Below, one piece after another: positions 25,601 to 35,576 of a stretch of DNA of 64,000 bases. The notes under the pieces are model-generated. The model did no database searches, was not told where the DNA came from, and saw only the letters and a list, made by a program, of their open reading frames with translations. Location: NCBI GenBank assembly GCA_902729315.2, contig LR746266.1, forward strand, positions 687,001 to 751,000, read 5' to 3'. This stretch comes from Spirodela intermedia. Lineage: Eukaryota > Streptophyta > Magnoliopsida > Alismatales > Araceae. How positions within the stretch are numbered: position 1 is the first letter of the stretch; each line of letters opens with the position of its first letter. Position numbers and translations under genes: made by a program.

Positions 25601-27039
25601 CCGTTGATTTTCGTTCTCTCTACTATCCAGACAGCTAGGCCAACCATCGTTAAATAAAATCAAAAGGCCACTGTGGCAAAGTGCTATCCATCAACGGTAA
25701 GGTGGTCCTAAAGGTGATTCTTCGGGCAGCAAGTCATTTACAAGGTAACTATAACCATAGGTCGTGCTTTCCTCTCAGAGTACAGCTTTGTTTGTTCCTT
25801 AGTTTTACTTGACTCCCCCCCTGGGGTTCCTTCAAATACCGGTATTGGTAGGACAGAGAGTGTAAGAATACTTTCTTCCTCACATCCCCAACACATGCAT
25901 AACTCCGATTGTAAGAGTGTGAAGGCAGCAATGCTCGTGACCAAGGCAGATAGCCATGAATACCCAAGTTTGTGGCTTTCCGACTAAAATGTGATCTGGG
26001 CAAGTGGGCTTTCTCGAATTTTACGAGCATGTACTAAAAATTTAGTGAATTGATATTAATGAATACTTTATTTCGTGATTTACCCAGGCAACCCTAACAT
26101 TGTCCCGCAAAAACAGTTCATTAGCCACGAATTCGTAGTTCACCGACAAGACCATCACTGAGAACACTCAAGCTATGAAAGCAACACAGGGATCAGATGT
26201 GAACTGGAACATTTTAAACTTCGAGCACAAGCTAAGAGGCATGCACAACCGGGAAATTTAAGATCAGAGGCATTATGACATTCGGACCTCGTTAAGAATC
26301 TCGAATTGATGCACCCGCTTTTATAATCGATGGCCAATGCAGTACTTTTTTTTCTACAATTAGCACTGGAAAGACGGGCATCGGGTTTCCTTCGAGAAGA
26401 AGATGGAAGTTTCTCCTATGGAAGTCCAGAAAAAGGGCATCAAACACTGAAACGATACTGGTAAGAGATGACAGAAAGAATAGCGCGAAGGGACATGGTC
26501 GGGTGAGTCAAGCAATTATGAATTACCGGATCCAAACAAGAACAGTTAGTATCACGGACGCTTGAAAGGCTGTAAATAGTCTCGGTTTTGAGCTGTATTA
26601 ATATGAAACCCTAAAACCGTTCTTGAAGCCCTTACGACTAGCTTAGATAGAAATTATCCTTCAGGATCGCTATGTACGACCCGGTTAAATTCCTACGAGA
26701 CCAAATGCGGAGAGTTTTCCCCTTCTACCTTTAAACTCGAACGCCCCAAAATTGTGTACTTGATACCAACCTCCATCATACGCGTTATGAAAAATGTGTG
26801 AAGATTAGAACGATCGAACACTAATATTTCGAGGAAAACAATTGGACACGACGATGAGCACGAATGAGGTTGCCGAAACCCTAGCTTTCCGCCGTCACTC
26901 CTTTCCTCTTTCGACTCGCGGAGAAATGCGACGGGAGAGGCGAAGAGCATACCCTGATTTTCGCGAGCACGCCCTTCTTCTCCAGCGTGCGGGTGACCAG
27001 CGTCTTCAGGTCCATCATTTCCCTCGTGTAGTCATCCAT
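22617..27039 (-). CDS. TON1: TONNEAU1 (TON1), LisH centrosomal-type protein
   Basis: TON1 acts with TRM proteins and a PP2A subunit at cortical microtubules and is needed for the preprophase band in plants. Eight exons are inferred: 27039-26953, 25132-25000, 24334-24246, 24134-24012, 23189-23059, 22946-22924, 22836-22683 and 22641-22617, giving about 254 residues, close to the usual length of about 260. The start MDDYTREMMDLKTLVTRTLE is nearly invariant in the family. The LisH region is SGRLLTALICEYLDW (about residues 73-106), followed by NGDSGPLLLDVLEG. Exon 6 is only 23 nt and restores the family sequence PVPSQSSERR across the junctions. The exon 5 donor is AAG|GTGACG at 23059; an alternative GTAAGG donor five bases earlier would break the frame. 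The last exon is uncertain: RVFLAGWE then stop at 22617 is one option, and a later acceptor giving a stop at 22537 is another. Confidence 0.91.
25493..25563. repeat. Short direct repeat, period 48 bp, in TON1 intron 1
   Basis: GTGAGCTATCCACCAG[CT]GCCA occurs at 25493 and again at 25541. It lies inside a GC-richer segment of the 1.8-kb first intron (see the finding on 25390-26035). Confidence 0.85.
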
Positions 27040-27206
27040 CCTCCCCTCCCTCCCTCTCACAGATCCTTGTGTGCCTCGTCCCCCAATATATAGACGAAAT
27101 GCTCGCCCTGGCCCTTCGTCAGCGCACTCTGCTTCTTCCACTGCCTGCCGACTGCAGATCCCTGCTCGATCTCGCTCGTCACCACCGGCAATCAAAAGCG
27201 TACTCT

Positions 27207-27260
<54 letters not shown>

Positions 27261-27642
27261 CTGAGAAGGGTGACGCACTGGAGAGCTATTCGACGGAAGT
27301 GGTGACCTCACCAAATAACGCTAGCATTTTTATTTTTTATAAAACCTTCGGTAATATCAGAAATGTCGTTAAATCCATTTTGACGACGTGGCAATCCACG
27401 TCACTCACCACATGATCGTGCCGCTCTGTTTATTAATTTATTTTACGTATTTCCTCTGATCACCGAGGCCGTTGTCTTCAGATCGCGTGGATAGAGTCTA
27501 CTGGCGGCGCGATCGCCACGTGGCAAGGTGAGTCGGAGCAGACTCCCCCTCCCCTCCCCACCTCTCCTCCCTCTTCTTCCCCAATTTGATTTCTGTCGCT
27601 CTGTTTGCGAGCTACGTATCGGAGAATTCGATCCCCAGAGGG
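27040..27642. promoter_or_regulatory. Divergent promoter region between TON1 and the small membrane-protein gene
   Basis: These 603 bp separate two head-to-head start codons. A GA run (27209-27254) lies about 170-215 bp upstream of the TON1 ATG. It reads CT on the TON1 sense strand, which is common in plant leaders and core promoters. I cannot place a TATA box for either gene. Confidence 0.6.
27209..27254. repeat. (GA)n microsatellite upstream of TON1
   Basis: About 22 GA units in the shared promoter or leader of TON1. GAGA-type tracts are known binding sites of plant BPC factors. Whether it is used here is inference. Confidence 0.93.
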
Positions 27643-28757
27643 ATGGATCTGCTGGGGAGATTGACGCCGCGCCGCGTCTGGTCGCCTCCGCTTTCTTCTC
27701 CCTCGCCGTGTTGCTCCTCCTCGTTTCTACGGCCGCGCTGCTCCAGAGACGGCAGGGACGACGAAGGTATGAGAGATCTGTGAGAATCACGATCCCGCTT
27801 CTTCAATTCAGATGCTATCTTCGTCTTTGACTCGCCTGCTTCGTCCGCCGAATCCCTCTCCGAGCAATCGTAAAGAACAACTGCGGCGTCATCTATCCGG
27901 CATTTTCGAATCGGCCACGGCGATGCGATCTGAAGATTCGCCGCTGTAGAACACATCAAAATCATCAGATTGCCAGTGAACCTTCGAGACGAGCATCTGA
28001 GGTACCTTGGAATCTTCAGTTGATTTACCTAGCCATCGATCAGGATGGAACACAGCCTTTGACGAACATATATTAGTGGAAAATAGGAAACAGGAAACAA
28101 TAGCAACCGTATTTTTTGTGCAGATAGGAGCAAGAACCGTACATAGTGTGATAACAGCAAAACCTGTTTATCATTTTCCTACGATCTTGATGGCATTCCC
28201 TGTAGCTTCTGTACTTCAGTCTTCTTCTTCTTCTTCTTCTGTTTTTATCTTCGTCGAGTATTCTTTCTAATTTCTGTGGACAAGAGACTGGATTCAATGG
28301 AGCAACGACCTCGGGGACTGAGGATTAGATGAAGGCCCTCCTTTCGTGCTAAATCTGACTCGCCATAGCTTCTTCTACCTCTGGCAAATGAACATCACTG
28401 GAATCTAGTCGTCGGAGGTGGACCTTCCATGATTCTGATCACTTCCATGAAGAATTTGATCTAACGCCGTCTTCGTGTGATCAAGGTGGCAAACGGCCGA
28501 CGGACTGGGACAAGGCGTGGGCGAGCTTCAAGAAGCGCGGCAAGAGGACCCTCTTCTCCCAGTTCGATGTCGACAAGTACGTAACCTGGAACCCAAGAAG
28601 GTCGGAGTACCCTCTCTCCGAGGAAGTGGACCCGATAAAGAAGACAGAGAGGTCAAACCTGGGGCTCTGGACCAGCCCGAGGTTCACACTGGTGGGAGCC
28701 ATAATCCTCGTCTCCTTCCTCCTGATCTACACCCTACTCGCCCCGCCACCCAAATAG
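27643..28757 (+). CDS. Small plant protein with one C-terminal membrane span, function unknown
   Basis: Two exons, 27643-27766 and 28486-28757, join in phase 1 to give 131 residues. The first 40 residues are rich in Arg, Ser, Pro and Cys, with one early and several late acids, which would fit an organelle transit peptide. The middle is charged and aromatic (TDWDKAWASFKKRGKR, then FSQFDVDKYVTWNPRRSEYP). A single hydrophobic helix follows at about residues 108-126 (FTLVGAIILVSFLLIYTLLA), and the protein ends PPPK. The conserved-looking TDWDKAW and EYPLSEEVDP segments suggest an annotated plant family that I cannot name with certainty. A thylakoid or other plastid membrane location is an inference from the composition only. 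The first ATG with a coherent frame is 27643; no longer ATG-initiated version exists in frame. Confidence 0.72.
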
Positions 28758-28761
28758 AATC

Positions 28762-28800
<39 letters not shown>

Positions 28801-28918
28801 ACCAATTATTATCATATAAATCTACCATGGTGTTCTTATCAGACTATTGTTATTCTTGTTCTAAGTATTGGGCAGTCTCCCACCTTGGTTCCTGGCTAAG
28901 AATAGAAAATACCGGCCC

Positions 28919-28959
<41 letters not shown>

Positions 28960-29767
28960 CCTGTGACAAGGACATGGAGATGGTCGTCGGACTGGTTGAT
29001 CTCCGAGCAGGTCCAAACTGGTTGATTTGCAAGGCAGGGTCCAAAACTGGGTTTAGGAGAATACAGGAAGATATTCTAGTAAAACCAGATTAACACTTTT
29101 CTGTAATGTCCCCTAATGAGAGCCGTCCAGGAAGTCGTCTCCAAGCATCACGGTCCATAGACTGCCTTCCAGGGACCAGACAGGACCATTGCATTCAATG
29201 GGGAAGATCGAAGGAAATAAATCCTCCGAGGAGAAGAACTTGATGAGGGTCAGAAACGAGAGCACATGTGATTGACCTGAGCTGCTCGAGGTTGAAGACG
29301 AGATCTCCGGTGAGTCGCGTCCAGGAGAAGAGTGAGGAGCAGAGTCAAGCAGCGAGCCTGCTCCGGCGCCTGCCAGAGCCCAGTCCGCGTCTTGACTCGG
29401 TCCAGTCGTAGATGGTGACCCCGACTTAGATTCCCCTTTATGGCAGGCGCGACTTTTTGGCCATGAAGACGGAACCTCCTCCAGCGAGACTTCCTGCCCA
29501 AGCTTCTGTGGCGACCAACTTGCTGATTTTTTTATCATATTCTCTGGGTGATCTCTTTCATGATTCGTTCAAAGGAGTCTGACTGGAATTATTTCTCCCC
29601 AAGAAAGCCTACTCCAGTTTTGTGACCAGGACCAGCACGGATTGTATATATGGGGACACTCGCCTTCTCTGCAGATCCATCGCCGTGGTCTGTCTCTTGT
29701 AGTGTACCTTGCAAGCAGTCTCTGCTCCACTTAGTTAGTGCCTCCCAGATTCGTCGGAATTCCAGCT
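28758..29767. other. Intergenic with CT runs
   Basis: CT runs lie just after the stop at 28765-28795 and again at 28923-28956. A TATATATGGGG string at 29645 could be the TATA box of the small gene that starts at 29768. One minus-strand frame (29113-29538) is listed separately at low confidence. Confidence 0.5.
29113..29538 (-). CDS. Unrecognised Ser-rich ORF, doubtful
   Basis: An ATG-initiated frame of 141 codons with an in-frame stop upstream. The product is Ser/Gly/Pro-rich in its first 90 residues and has a more hydrophobic, aromatic end (VWSLEGSLWTVML). Codon use is not obviously random and no microsatellite supports the frame. However, I recognise no domain, no splice partner is evident, and the flanking genes run in the opposite direction. 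It could be a real lineage-specific gene, a terminal exon of an unseen gene, or chance. Confidence 0.25.
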   Translation of the reverse strand: MIKKSASWSPQKLGQEVSLEEVPSSWPKSRACHKGESKSGSPSTTGPSQDADWALAGAGAGSLLDSAPHSSPGRDSPEISSSTSSSSGQSHVLSFLTLIKFFSSEDLFPSIFPIECNGPVWSLEGSLWTVMLGDDFLDGSH

Positions 29768-29995
29768 ATGGATTTCGTCCATCGCGGCGATGCAGAAGGG
29801 GCGAGGAGAAATCCCCTGCCGAAGAGAGGTCAGGTCAAGGCAAGGATCGTGCGCACCTTGTTCCGGTCGGTGGTTGCCATCGGTTCGGAGACGCAGGGAA
29901 GTGGACACAGTGAGCGTCCGAATGTCAAGCGCTCCGCTTCCGCGTCGCCGTCGACGTTGAGCGGTTACGCTTCCGATGTCAGCTCCGACGAGTGA
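29768..29995 (+). CDS. Small uncharacterised protein with KRGQVKARI core (paralogue A)
   Basis: An intronless frame of 75 residues. It has a basic core (KRGQVKARIVRTLFRSV, about residues 19-35) that could form an amphipathic helix, and a Ser-rich acidic tail ending YASDVSSDE. The neighbouring gene at 31239 has the same layout: core RRGQIRNRIILEFFRSL and tail DSDASSEL. I know of small plant proteins with a similar RGQ[VI][KR]xRI core but cannot assign a function. There is no signal peptide or membrane span. Conservation of the core between two neighbouring frames is the main evidence that both are genes. Confidence 0.6.
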   Translation: MDFVHRGDAEGARRNPLPKRGQVKARIVRTLFRSVVAIGSETQGSGHSERPNVKRSASASPSTLSGYASDVSSDE

Positions 29996-31238
29996 CATCA
30001 ACGCCGGAATCCGGGATTCCGGAGATCTTACTCCCGGCTCGCTCGGCGACCAGTTTTCTCTGCGACAGAACCACCGAATCGATCAAGAAGAGCTAAATCG
30101 GAGATGAATATTTCGAATCCTGAATATCTATCCGATCAGTTGAAAAAGCGAGTGCAGGGAGATGAAAGCTGTAGAAAATTGTATTAGCATGGTTTTCAAG
30201 TTATCTTCCTTTGTAATTCTCCGACTATCCCCGGGATTGTATATAAATCTAACGTTAGTGTGAAATAAAAAAGCCTACCGATTTTTTTGTTCTCGTTGCA
30301 AGGATTCACATTGTTGAAGAAGGAAACGTTGGAATTAATTCATCAGAGGAAGATCCAACTGCAAGAACTGCTAGTGATTGAGATGAGCTCTGGTACATCA
30401 GGGACACCCGATCGCAACAGTTACGAATAGAGCGCGGCTAGGACGGGCGAAGCTGTGCGTTCGCACATCTGAGACTTGATTTCAGATAATATCAACTCGG
30501 ATTAAGATAAACTCTCAATATCAAGATGATCTTAAAATAACTTTATCCGAAACGTTTCCCCCAAGTTTAAGCTTCGTCGACTAGGTCAGAGATCTAGAAC
30601 CTGGTCGACGAAAAGGAACTCGTCGATAGGAGGAACACTCAGAGGGCCAAGCAGATCTTCATCCTCCTTCGTCGGCTTCCTGTGCCTTCCGTCTCCTTCG
30701 AACTCGGTTGGTCTTTTCTTTAGAGATAGAATAATGAGCCTGCGATCGACGCCGTAGGTTAAACGTCCAATGACAGAGAATCATACCAGAGACGGTCGAA
30801 TATTCAGGACGCCGCCGCCCGCCGATACATCCATCCACCTCTGGTTCTGCCCTCCCCCAAATCTCTGCGAGCGCTCTCCTCTCTCTAGAACATCTGCCAC
30901 GCCCTTCACGGAAGCTGGTCTTCACAAGGGAAAGATTCCACGGTCTGCATATTCCCGACGGCTGATAACGGCAAAGCCGTTTAAACAACCCCCCGCTCCC
31001 CCCTTTTCTCTCTCTCTCTTCAAGTGGCCGTCGGAATTAACAGAATATTCCCTGACCATCTCCATCTTAGTAGACCGAAAGTTTTCACAAAACTACTACT
31101 AGCCGCTCACCGGTTCAGTATTCCACGCGCCTTCTTATGCATTGGGAAGTAATAAGTAGTGGGGGTTCCTTGCGAATTTTCCTTCGTATCTCTGTTTTTC
31201 ATCTCTGTCTCTTGCTCTCCTACTCCCACAGCTCTCTG
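29996..31238. other. Intergenic between the two small paralogues
   Basis: The 3' UTR of the first gene probably occupies the start; an AATAAA-like string (GTGAAATAAAAAAG) lies near 30260. A Pro-rich plus-strand frame and its antisense partner at 30659-31102 have no recognisable domains. Nothing else is supported. Confidence 0.5.
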
Positions 31239-31454
31239 ATGGTAGAGCGCAAGGCTTCCGGAGTCTCCCCTGTGAGGGAGAAGGGGACGCCGACTCTCCG
31301 GAGGGGACAGATCAGAAACCGCATAATCCTGGAGTTCTTCAGATCACTCGCCGGGATGGGGCAGCTCGGGTGGGGGATCGGAGGCGTTGGATCCAGCACC
31401 ACGACTCCGGCCCCGAGCAGCACCGGCGATTCGGACGCCTCCTCTGAACTGTGA
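31239..31454 (+). CDS. Small uncharacterised protein with RRGQIRNRI core (paralogue B)
   Basis: An intronless frame of 71 residues starting MVERKASGVSPVREK. The core RRGQIRNRIILEFFRSLAG is followed by a Gly-rich stretch and a Ser/Thr/Pro tail ending DSDASSEL. An in-frame ATG at 31137 would add 34 residues that are hydrophobic and unlike paralogue A, so I prefer 31239. The shared core and acidic Ser tail show it is related to the gene 1.2 kb upstream on the same strand, so the pair looks like a diverged tandem duplication. Function unknown. Confidence 0.58.
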   Translation: MVERKASGVSPVREKGTPTLRRGQIRNRIILEFFRSLAGMGQLGWGIGGVGSSTTTPAPSSTGDSDASSEL

Positions 31455-32807
31455 CAAGAACGGTAGAATTCTTCGCGAGAAAAATTCTCTTAGATCATCC
31501 ATATTTTTTTTGAAGGATGGTAGAAGGGGAGGAGGATGAGAAGAAAGAGACCTTGGGATTTGATACTTGTGCGTCACTTTTCCCTGTCCTTAATCTTCGA
31601 TTTTCTCCGATCAGGTGAAGATTTGAAGGAAGGCGTTCATTTCGTTCCCCTGTTTGATGTCGGTGATCGTCTAGTCCGGTGACTCTGTTTCTGTTTTTCA
31701 ATGCTGCAGATGATCCGTAAGTACTTTATGTTTTGATTCTTCGGTTTTCTCCTCTGCGACGACTTTTTGTTCAAGTTGCAGGTGGATAGAAGCGAAATCC
31801 TCTCGTCCTGATCTGTATTATTCAAAGATCGCAGGCGAGAAGCATCCCTCAGATGCATACTTGTATTTGTTGTAGGCTCTGTGAATCCCTCCATTGCCTT
31901 CTTTTTCTGGCAAAGTGGGAGTTCCTGTTGTATCAGTTTGTAATCCGTCAGCGTCCTTTCCCGATTATCACCAAATTGAGTGATCAAGTTCATAGTGTTC
32001 TGCAAAAATTTCCATGGCTCCAAGTTCGCTAAGCATCTGAAGAACCTTAATTACTGAAAGAAAGTGGTTCTTCCAGGCGTTGATCCGTATGTACAAAGTC
32101 CACGTGGGCCCCATCCGACGTGGAGCCCTCCCCCCCCATACCGCGTTTCCCACCAGCCTAGTATTCCTAGAGATGGATGGATTTCTGTGCCCCCGTAAAA
32201 GGGCAACCACGGTGGGCTTAATCTGAGCTGGAATCGACGCTTTGACAGCGATTAATTCGATGGGACGGATCTATGGCTAACGACAATCCTACGTGGCACG
32301 CCGACCATGTGCCAGGGAGGTGTCTGTCACCTTCCCGTCCGACAGCGTGCCAACCCGTAGAGTCCTCCGATTTCTACGCTGGGCTTTTCGGGCGTGGGCC
32401 CTGTGGACCCGTGATCCTTATTTTCGTTATCGCTCCATTAATTATACTAATGGGCCACGATGTCTATATGTGGGCCTTGAAGAACTCGGTATGGGCTGGA
32501 TTGGACCCATGAACCTAAAATCTCATTCTTACTCTGGAATACGAATTGTTATCAAGCATGACCCAAAATGGGTTCCTGGTAAAACCTCTCTCCCTTCAGT
32601 GTGATCTTAACAATGAACGGCTGTGATTTTCCAAGTCAAGACCAAAATTGTGGTCCACTTTTTTTGCGGTCAGGATCTCACCATATGCTATGTACATTAG
32701 ACCATCGCGGAAAGTAAACCTCTGAATAGATCGTATACCCTAGTAGAGAGAAGGTTCTAGCAGTAGTACGAAGCCGCCGAGCGGATTCGGGAAGAAGCGG
32801 AGAGGAG
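31455..32807. other. Intergenic, TIM9 upstream region with site II cluster
   Basis: No gene is supported. The segment 31640-32030 gives only an AT-rich minus frame. Nearer TIM9, several TGGGC[CT] motifs are seen (listed separately). Confidence 0.5.
32380..32476. promoter_or_regulatory. Site II (TGGGC[CT]) cluster upstream of TIM9
   Basis: TGGGCT at 32380 and TGGGCC at 32395, 32451 and 32471; another TGGGCC lies at 32105. Site II elements bind TCP factors and are typical of plant nuclear genes for mitochondrial and ribosomal proteins. The cluster is 330-430 bp upstream of the TIM9 ATG. Confidence 0.6.
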
Positions 32808-34218
32808 ATGGACAAGAGTATGCTGGGAGATCTGGATAGTCTTCCTGAGGAAGACAAGATCAAGATGGCGCGAATGATCGACCAGCTCCAGGTCAGCGAC
32901 AGGTTGGTTTCCTTCCTCCCATGCCGTCTCCTTTTTTTTCTCTGATTTTTTCCTATTTTTTTGTACTAGTTGGCATCTGTTCATTATTTCTTAATCTCAT
33001 TCAGTAATCTCTGTTGGTGTTGCTTCTGTTTTTTCCTTTCGGGGACTCTCGGTGCTCAACATTCATCTTCACTTTAGTTGGATTTGGTTTTTCTGGTGCA
33101 CTTCTTCGCATGGTGTATGTTTTTTTTTTGGTAGAAGCCGTGTGGAATGGAGTGGAAATTTCTGAATCAGTCGGCTGTTTAGGAGTTTTGAGTGTCAGTG
33201 CTGGGAACTACTGCTGAAGCGTAGATCGGTGTTTCTAGTGCTTTCGGGCTGTCGTCTCTTCCGTATCCGTCTCACTTGCTTGTTATTTTTTAGGCCCTTC
33301 GCATTGTGTTCGTCGTTGATGCGACTCTTAGCTATAGGTTCAAGAATGTGTACAATCGTTTTTAATCGCTTCATAGTTTCTCCACCTCCAGGTGGGCGAG
33401 AATTAAAATGCTTAACAAGAATCTTTGATATTTCCATCTCAGAGCCAGGTCGAATCAGTTTTAATTACATTTTATTTAACAAGGATCCTGCTCTCACAAC
33501 TTTTTTGTGAAATATTAAGAGATTTTTTGTCTCCTGTGTCTTAAATTGTCTTGACAAATTCCATTAGCCTCTGAACCTTACACATCTGCGAGAGCAAGGC
33601 ATCATTCTTTGGATTAAGCTGAATTCCTTTTTATGTGCTGTGGACAATTGCGAAGGAGCATTATGAACACAAAATGCGTAGAACTGTGCTCAAGAGGTCT
33701 CCAACCAGTAGAAGTTTGAAAAATCTGCAGTTTTGTCACTGCGGAAATTCTTAACGATAAGGCTACCGAAGTTCCATCTTTCTCTCTGCTTCTTTTTTTT
33801 TTTTTTTTTTCCTTTTTAGATTTCAACACGACCATCGACCTTCTGTCCTCAGTATATTTCCCACTCCTACTTAGGACATATGAGTGTCATTGATCCCTTG
33901 TTTTCAATGTCCAAGGATTGACAACCAAGAATTTTGGAAAGCAATTCCCTTGGAAATTCAAGAGTTTCTTGAGCTGGAATATCAATATTTATTCGAATAT
34001 TGAGGTTTATATGTGGACAATTATCTCGCAGCTTGAGGATGTACAATTCCCTTGTGGAGATCTGCTTCTCCGACTGCGTGGACACCTTCAGACGTAAAAC
34101 TCTTGACAAACAGGAGGAAACCTGTGTCCGCCGCTGCGCCGAGAAGTTCTTGAAGCACTCCATGAGAGTCGGTATGAGATTTGCAGAGCTCAACCAAGGT
34201 GCGGCCACTCCTGATTAA
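32808..34218 (+). CDS. TIM9: Mitochondrial import inner membrane translocase subunit TIM9
   Basis: A small Tim chaperone of the mitochondrial intermembrane space that, with TIM10, escorts hydrophobic carrier precursors to the TIM22 complex. Two exons, 32808-32902 and 34032-34218, join in phase 2 to 93 residues, the usual length. The twin CX3C motifs are intact (CFSDC and CVRRC), as is the conserved KQEETC...CAEKFLKH region. The N-terminus MDKSMLGDLDSLPEEDK and the end MRVGMRFAELNQ match plant TIM9 closely. The single intron is 1.1 kb. No presequence is expected, because import uses the MIA40 disulfide relay. The site II motifs upstream fit a mitochondrial gene. Confidence 0.96.
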
Positions 34219-35442
34219 TTTTCTGGGACGTAGAAATGAAAATAAAATGACTCAATGAGTCAAGCACTGACTGCTATTCTTGACTGAGAGTATGGCTTGC
34301 TTTGGATTGAGCAATGGGTATGTTATTGCCATTCTCTGCTGCGATGCATTTGAGACTCTTTTACACATCGCCTCGCCCTTTTGTTTCAGCATCTGTTATA
34401 TTAGCATATATTCTGACATTGGATATGATCAAGGAATGACCATAAGTTGAATTCATCTCTCTTTCTCTCTCTCTCTCTCTGAGGATGTTGGTACTCAGAA
34501 GACCGACGGACACGATCATCTGAGCAGACGTGTGGTCCTCACGTTTGGTTCGGCCAAGCCCAGTATGCCTGGCCTGTATATCAGGTTTAGCGTTTTCTCT
34601 CTCATTTTAGAATAAAAAAAAATATTTTTGATTTTTCTCATGGAGCATCGCCATGAATATCGTTGATAATCGCGTTATAATTGGCTAAATATCTATATAA
34701 AGGAAAAAATTAAAATAAATAAACAAAGGGCCTTGCAAGTTTATTTCGAGACTTTGAATTTAATTTTAATTATCACGTAAATAAGGAGTAAATAGGGCCC
34801 CTTTTCTGATTTCCAATAATGTAGGTAGCTCGTTGATAAACACTTATTTACAATTTTTTAAGAATTTCAAAAATATGTATTTAAAATTAATGAAAAGGCC
34901 TTGCCCTTTTATTCTGCGATTGTGAATCGTAGAGAGAGAAAGAGATGGGTAGACTGGTATGGGCCTCTACAGTCGAATGCGATTTGGGTCTATATATTGG
35001 GCCTGATCGTGGCGCAATATGGCCCAATAGGAGGAGGAGCAGGAGGTGGGAGTTGGGTGAAGTGGGCCCCACGGAGGCTTCTCGATATTTTCTGGAATAG
35101 GGAAAAAAAAAACATGTCCTCTGCTCGTAATCAGGAGGTTGGCGGCCGGGCGGTCACGAGAATGCCAGTTGGGGGGGGGGGCGGGGGGACCGGTGCTGCC
35201 AGATATCTCCGGCGAGATCCTGGCGGGCGCTGGTGAGGGCGGCCCCACCGCTGCCGCCACCGACGGAGATGCCACCTGAGATGGCGAAGAAGATGAGCAG
35301 CAACCGCTTCACCTCGCCATCACAGTTCAACTTCACCCTTGCTCTTGAGGCCTCAATTCTCACAGTCGTCTCCTCCTCCGATCTCCCCGCACCCCTCCTC
35401 CTCATTCGGAGCGCCAGCTCCGAAGAAGTAGGGGGTTCTGTT

Positions 35443-35477
<35 letters not shown>

Positions 35478-35576
35478 TTTATCCGTCTCCTGTAGGGTTT
35501 TTCTCTACTGGCAGTCTCCCCCGTGCCGTTCTGGTATCTTCCTATTCGTCTCAGATGCTCGTACGACGACTCATCT
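34219..35576. other. Intergenic, upstream of the MYB gene
   Basis: It contains one arm of the inverted repeat (34501-34937), TGGGCC/GGCCCA motifs at about 34959-35026, a G run at 35169-35184 and a CT run at 35440-35480, about 100 bp upstream of the MYB start. A plus frame starting MPPEMAKKM (35269) shows no homology I recognise; I read it as leader or promoter. Confidence 0.5.
34501..34937 (+). repeat. Inverted repeat arm 1 (partner at 40309-40752)
   Basis: From CCGACGGACACGATCATCTG through AATAGGGCCCCTTTT to TGCGATTGTGAAT plus a GA run, this segment matches the reverse complement of 40309-40752, block for block. I estimate about 80-85% identity by eye, with small indels. There are no obvious terminal inverted repeats or target-site duplications. 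Confidence 0.9.

Noticed and set aside
30659-31102. Overlapping frames on both strands between the small paralogues
   Set aside because: No domain, no splice context and no similarity to the neighbouring small genes.
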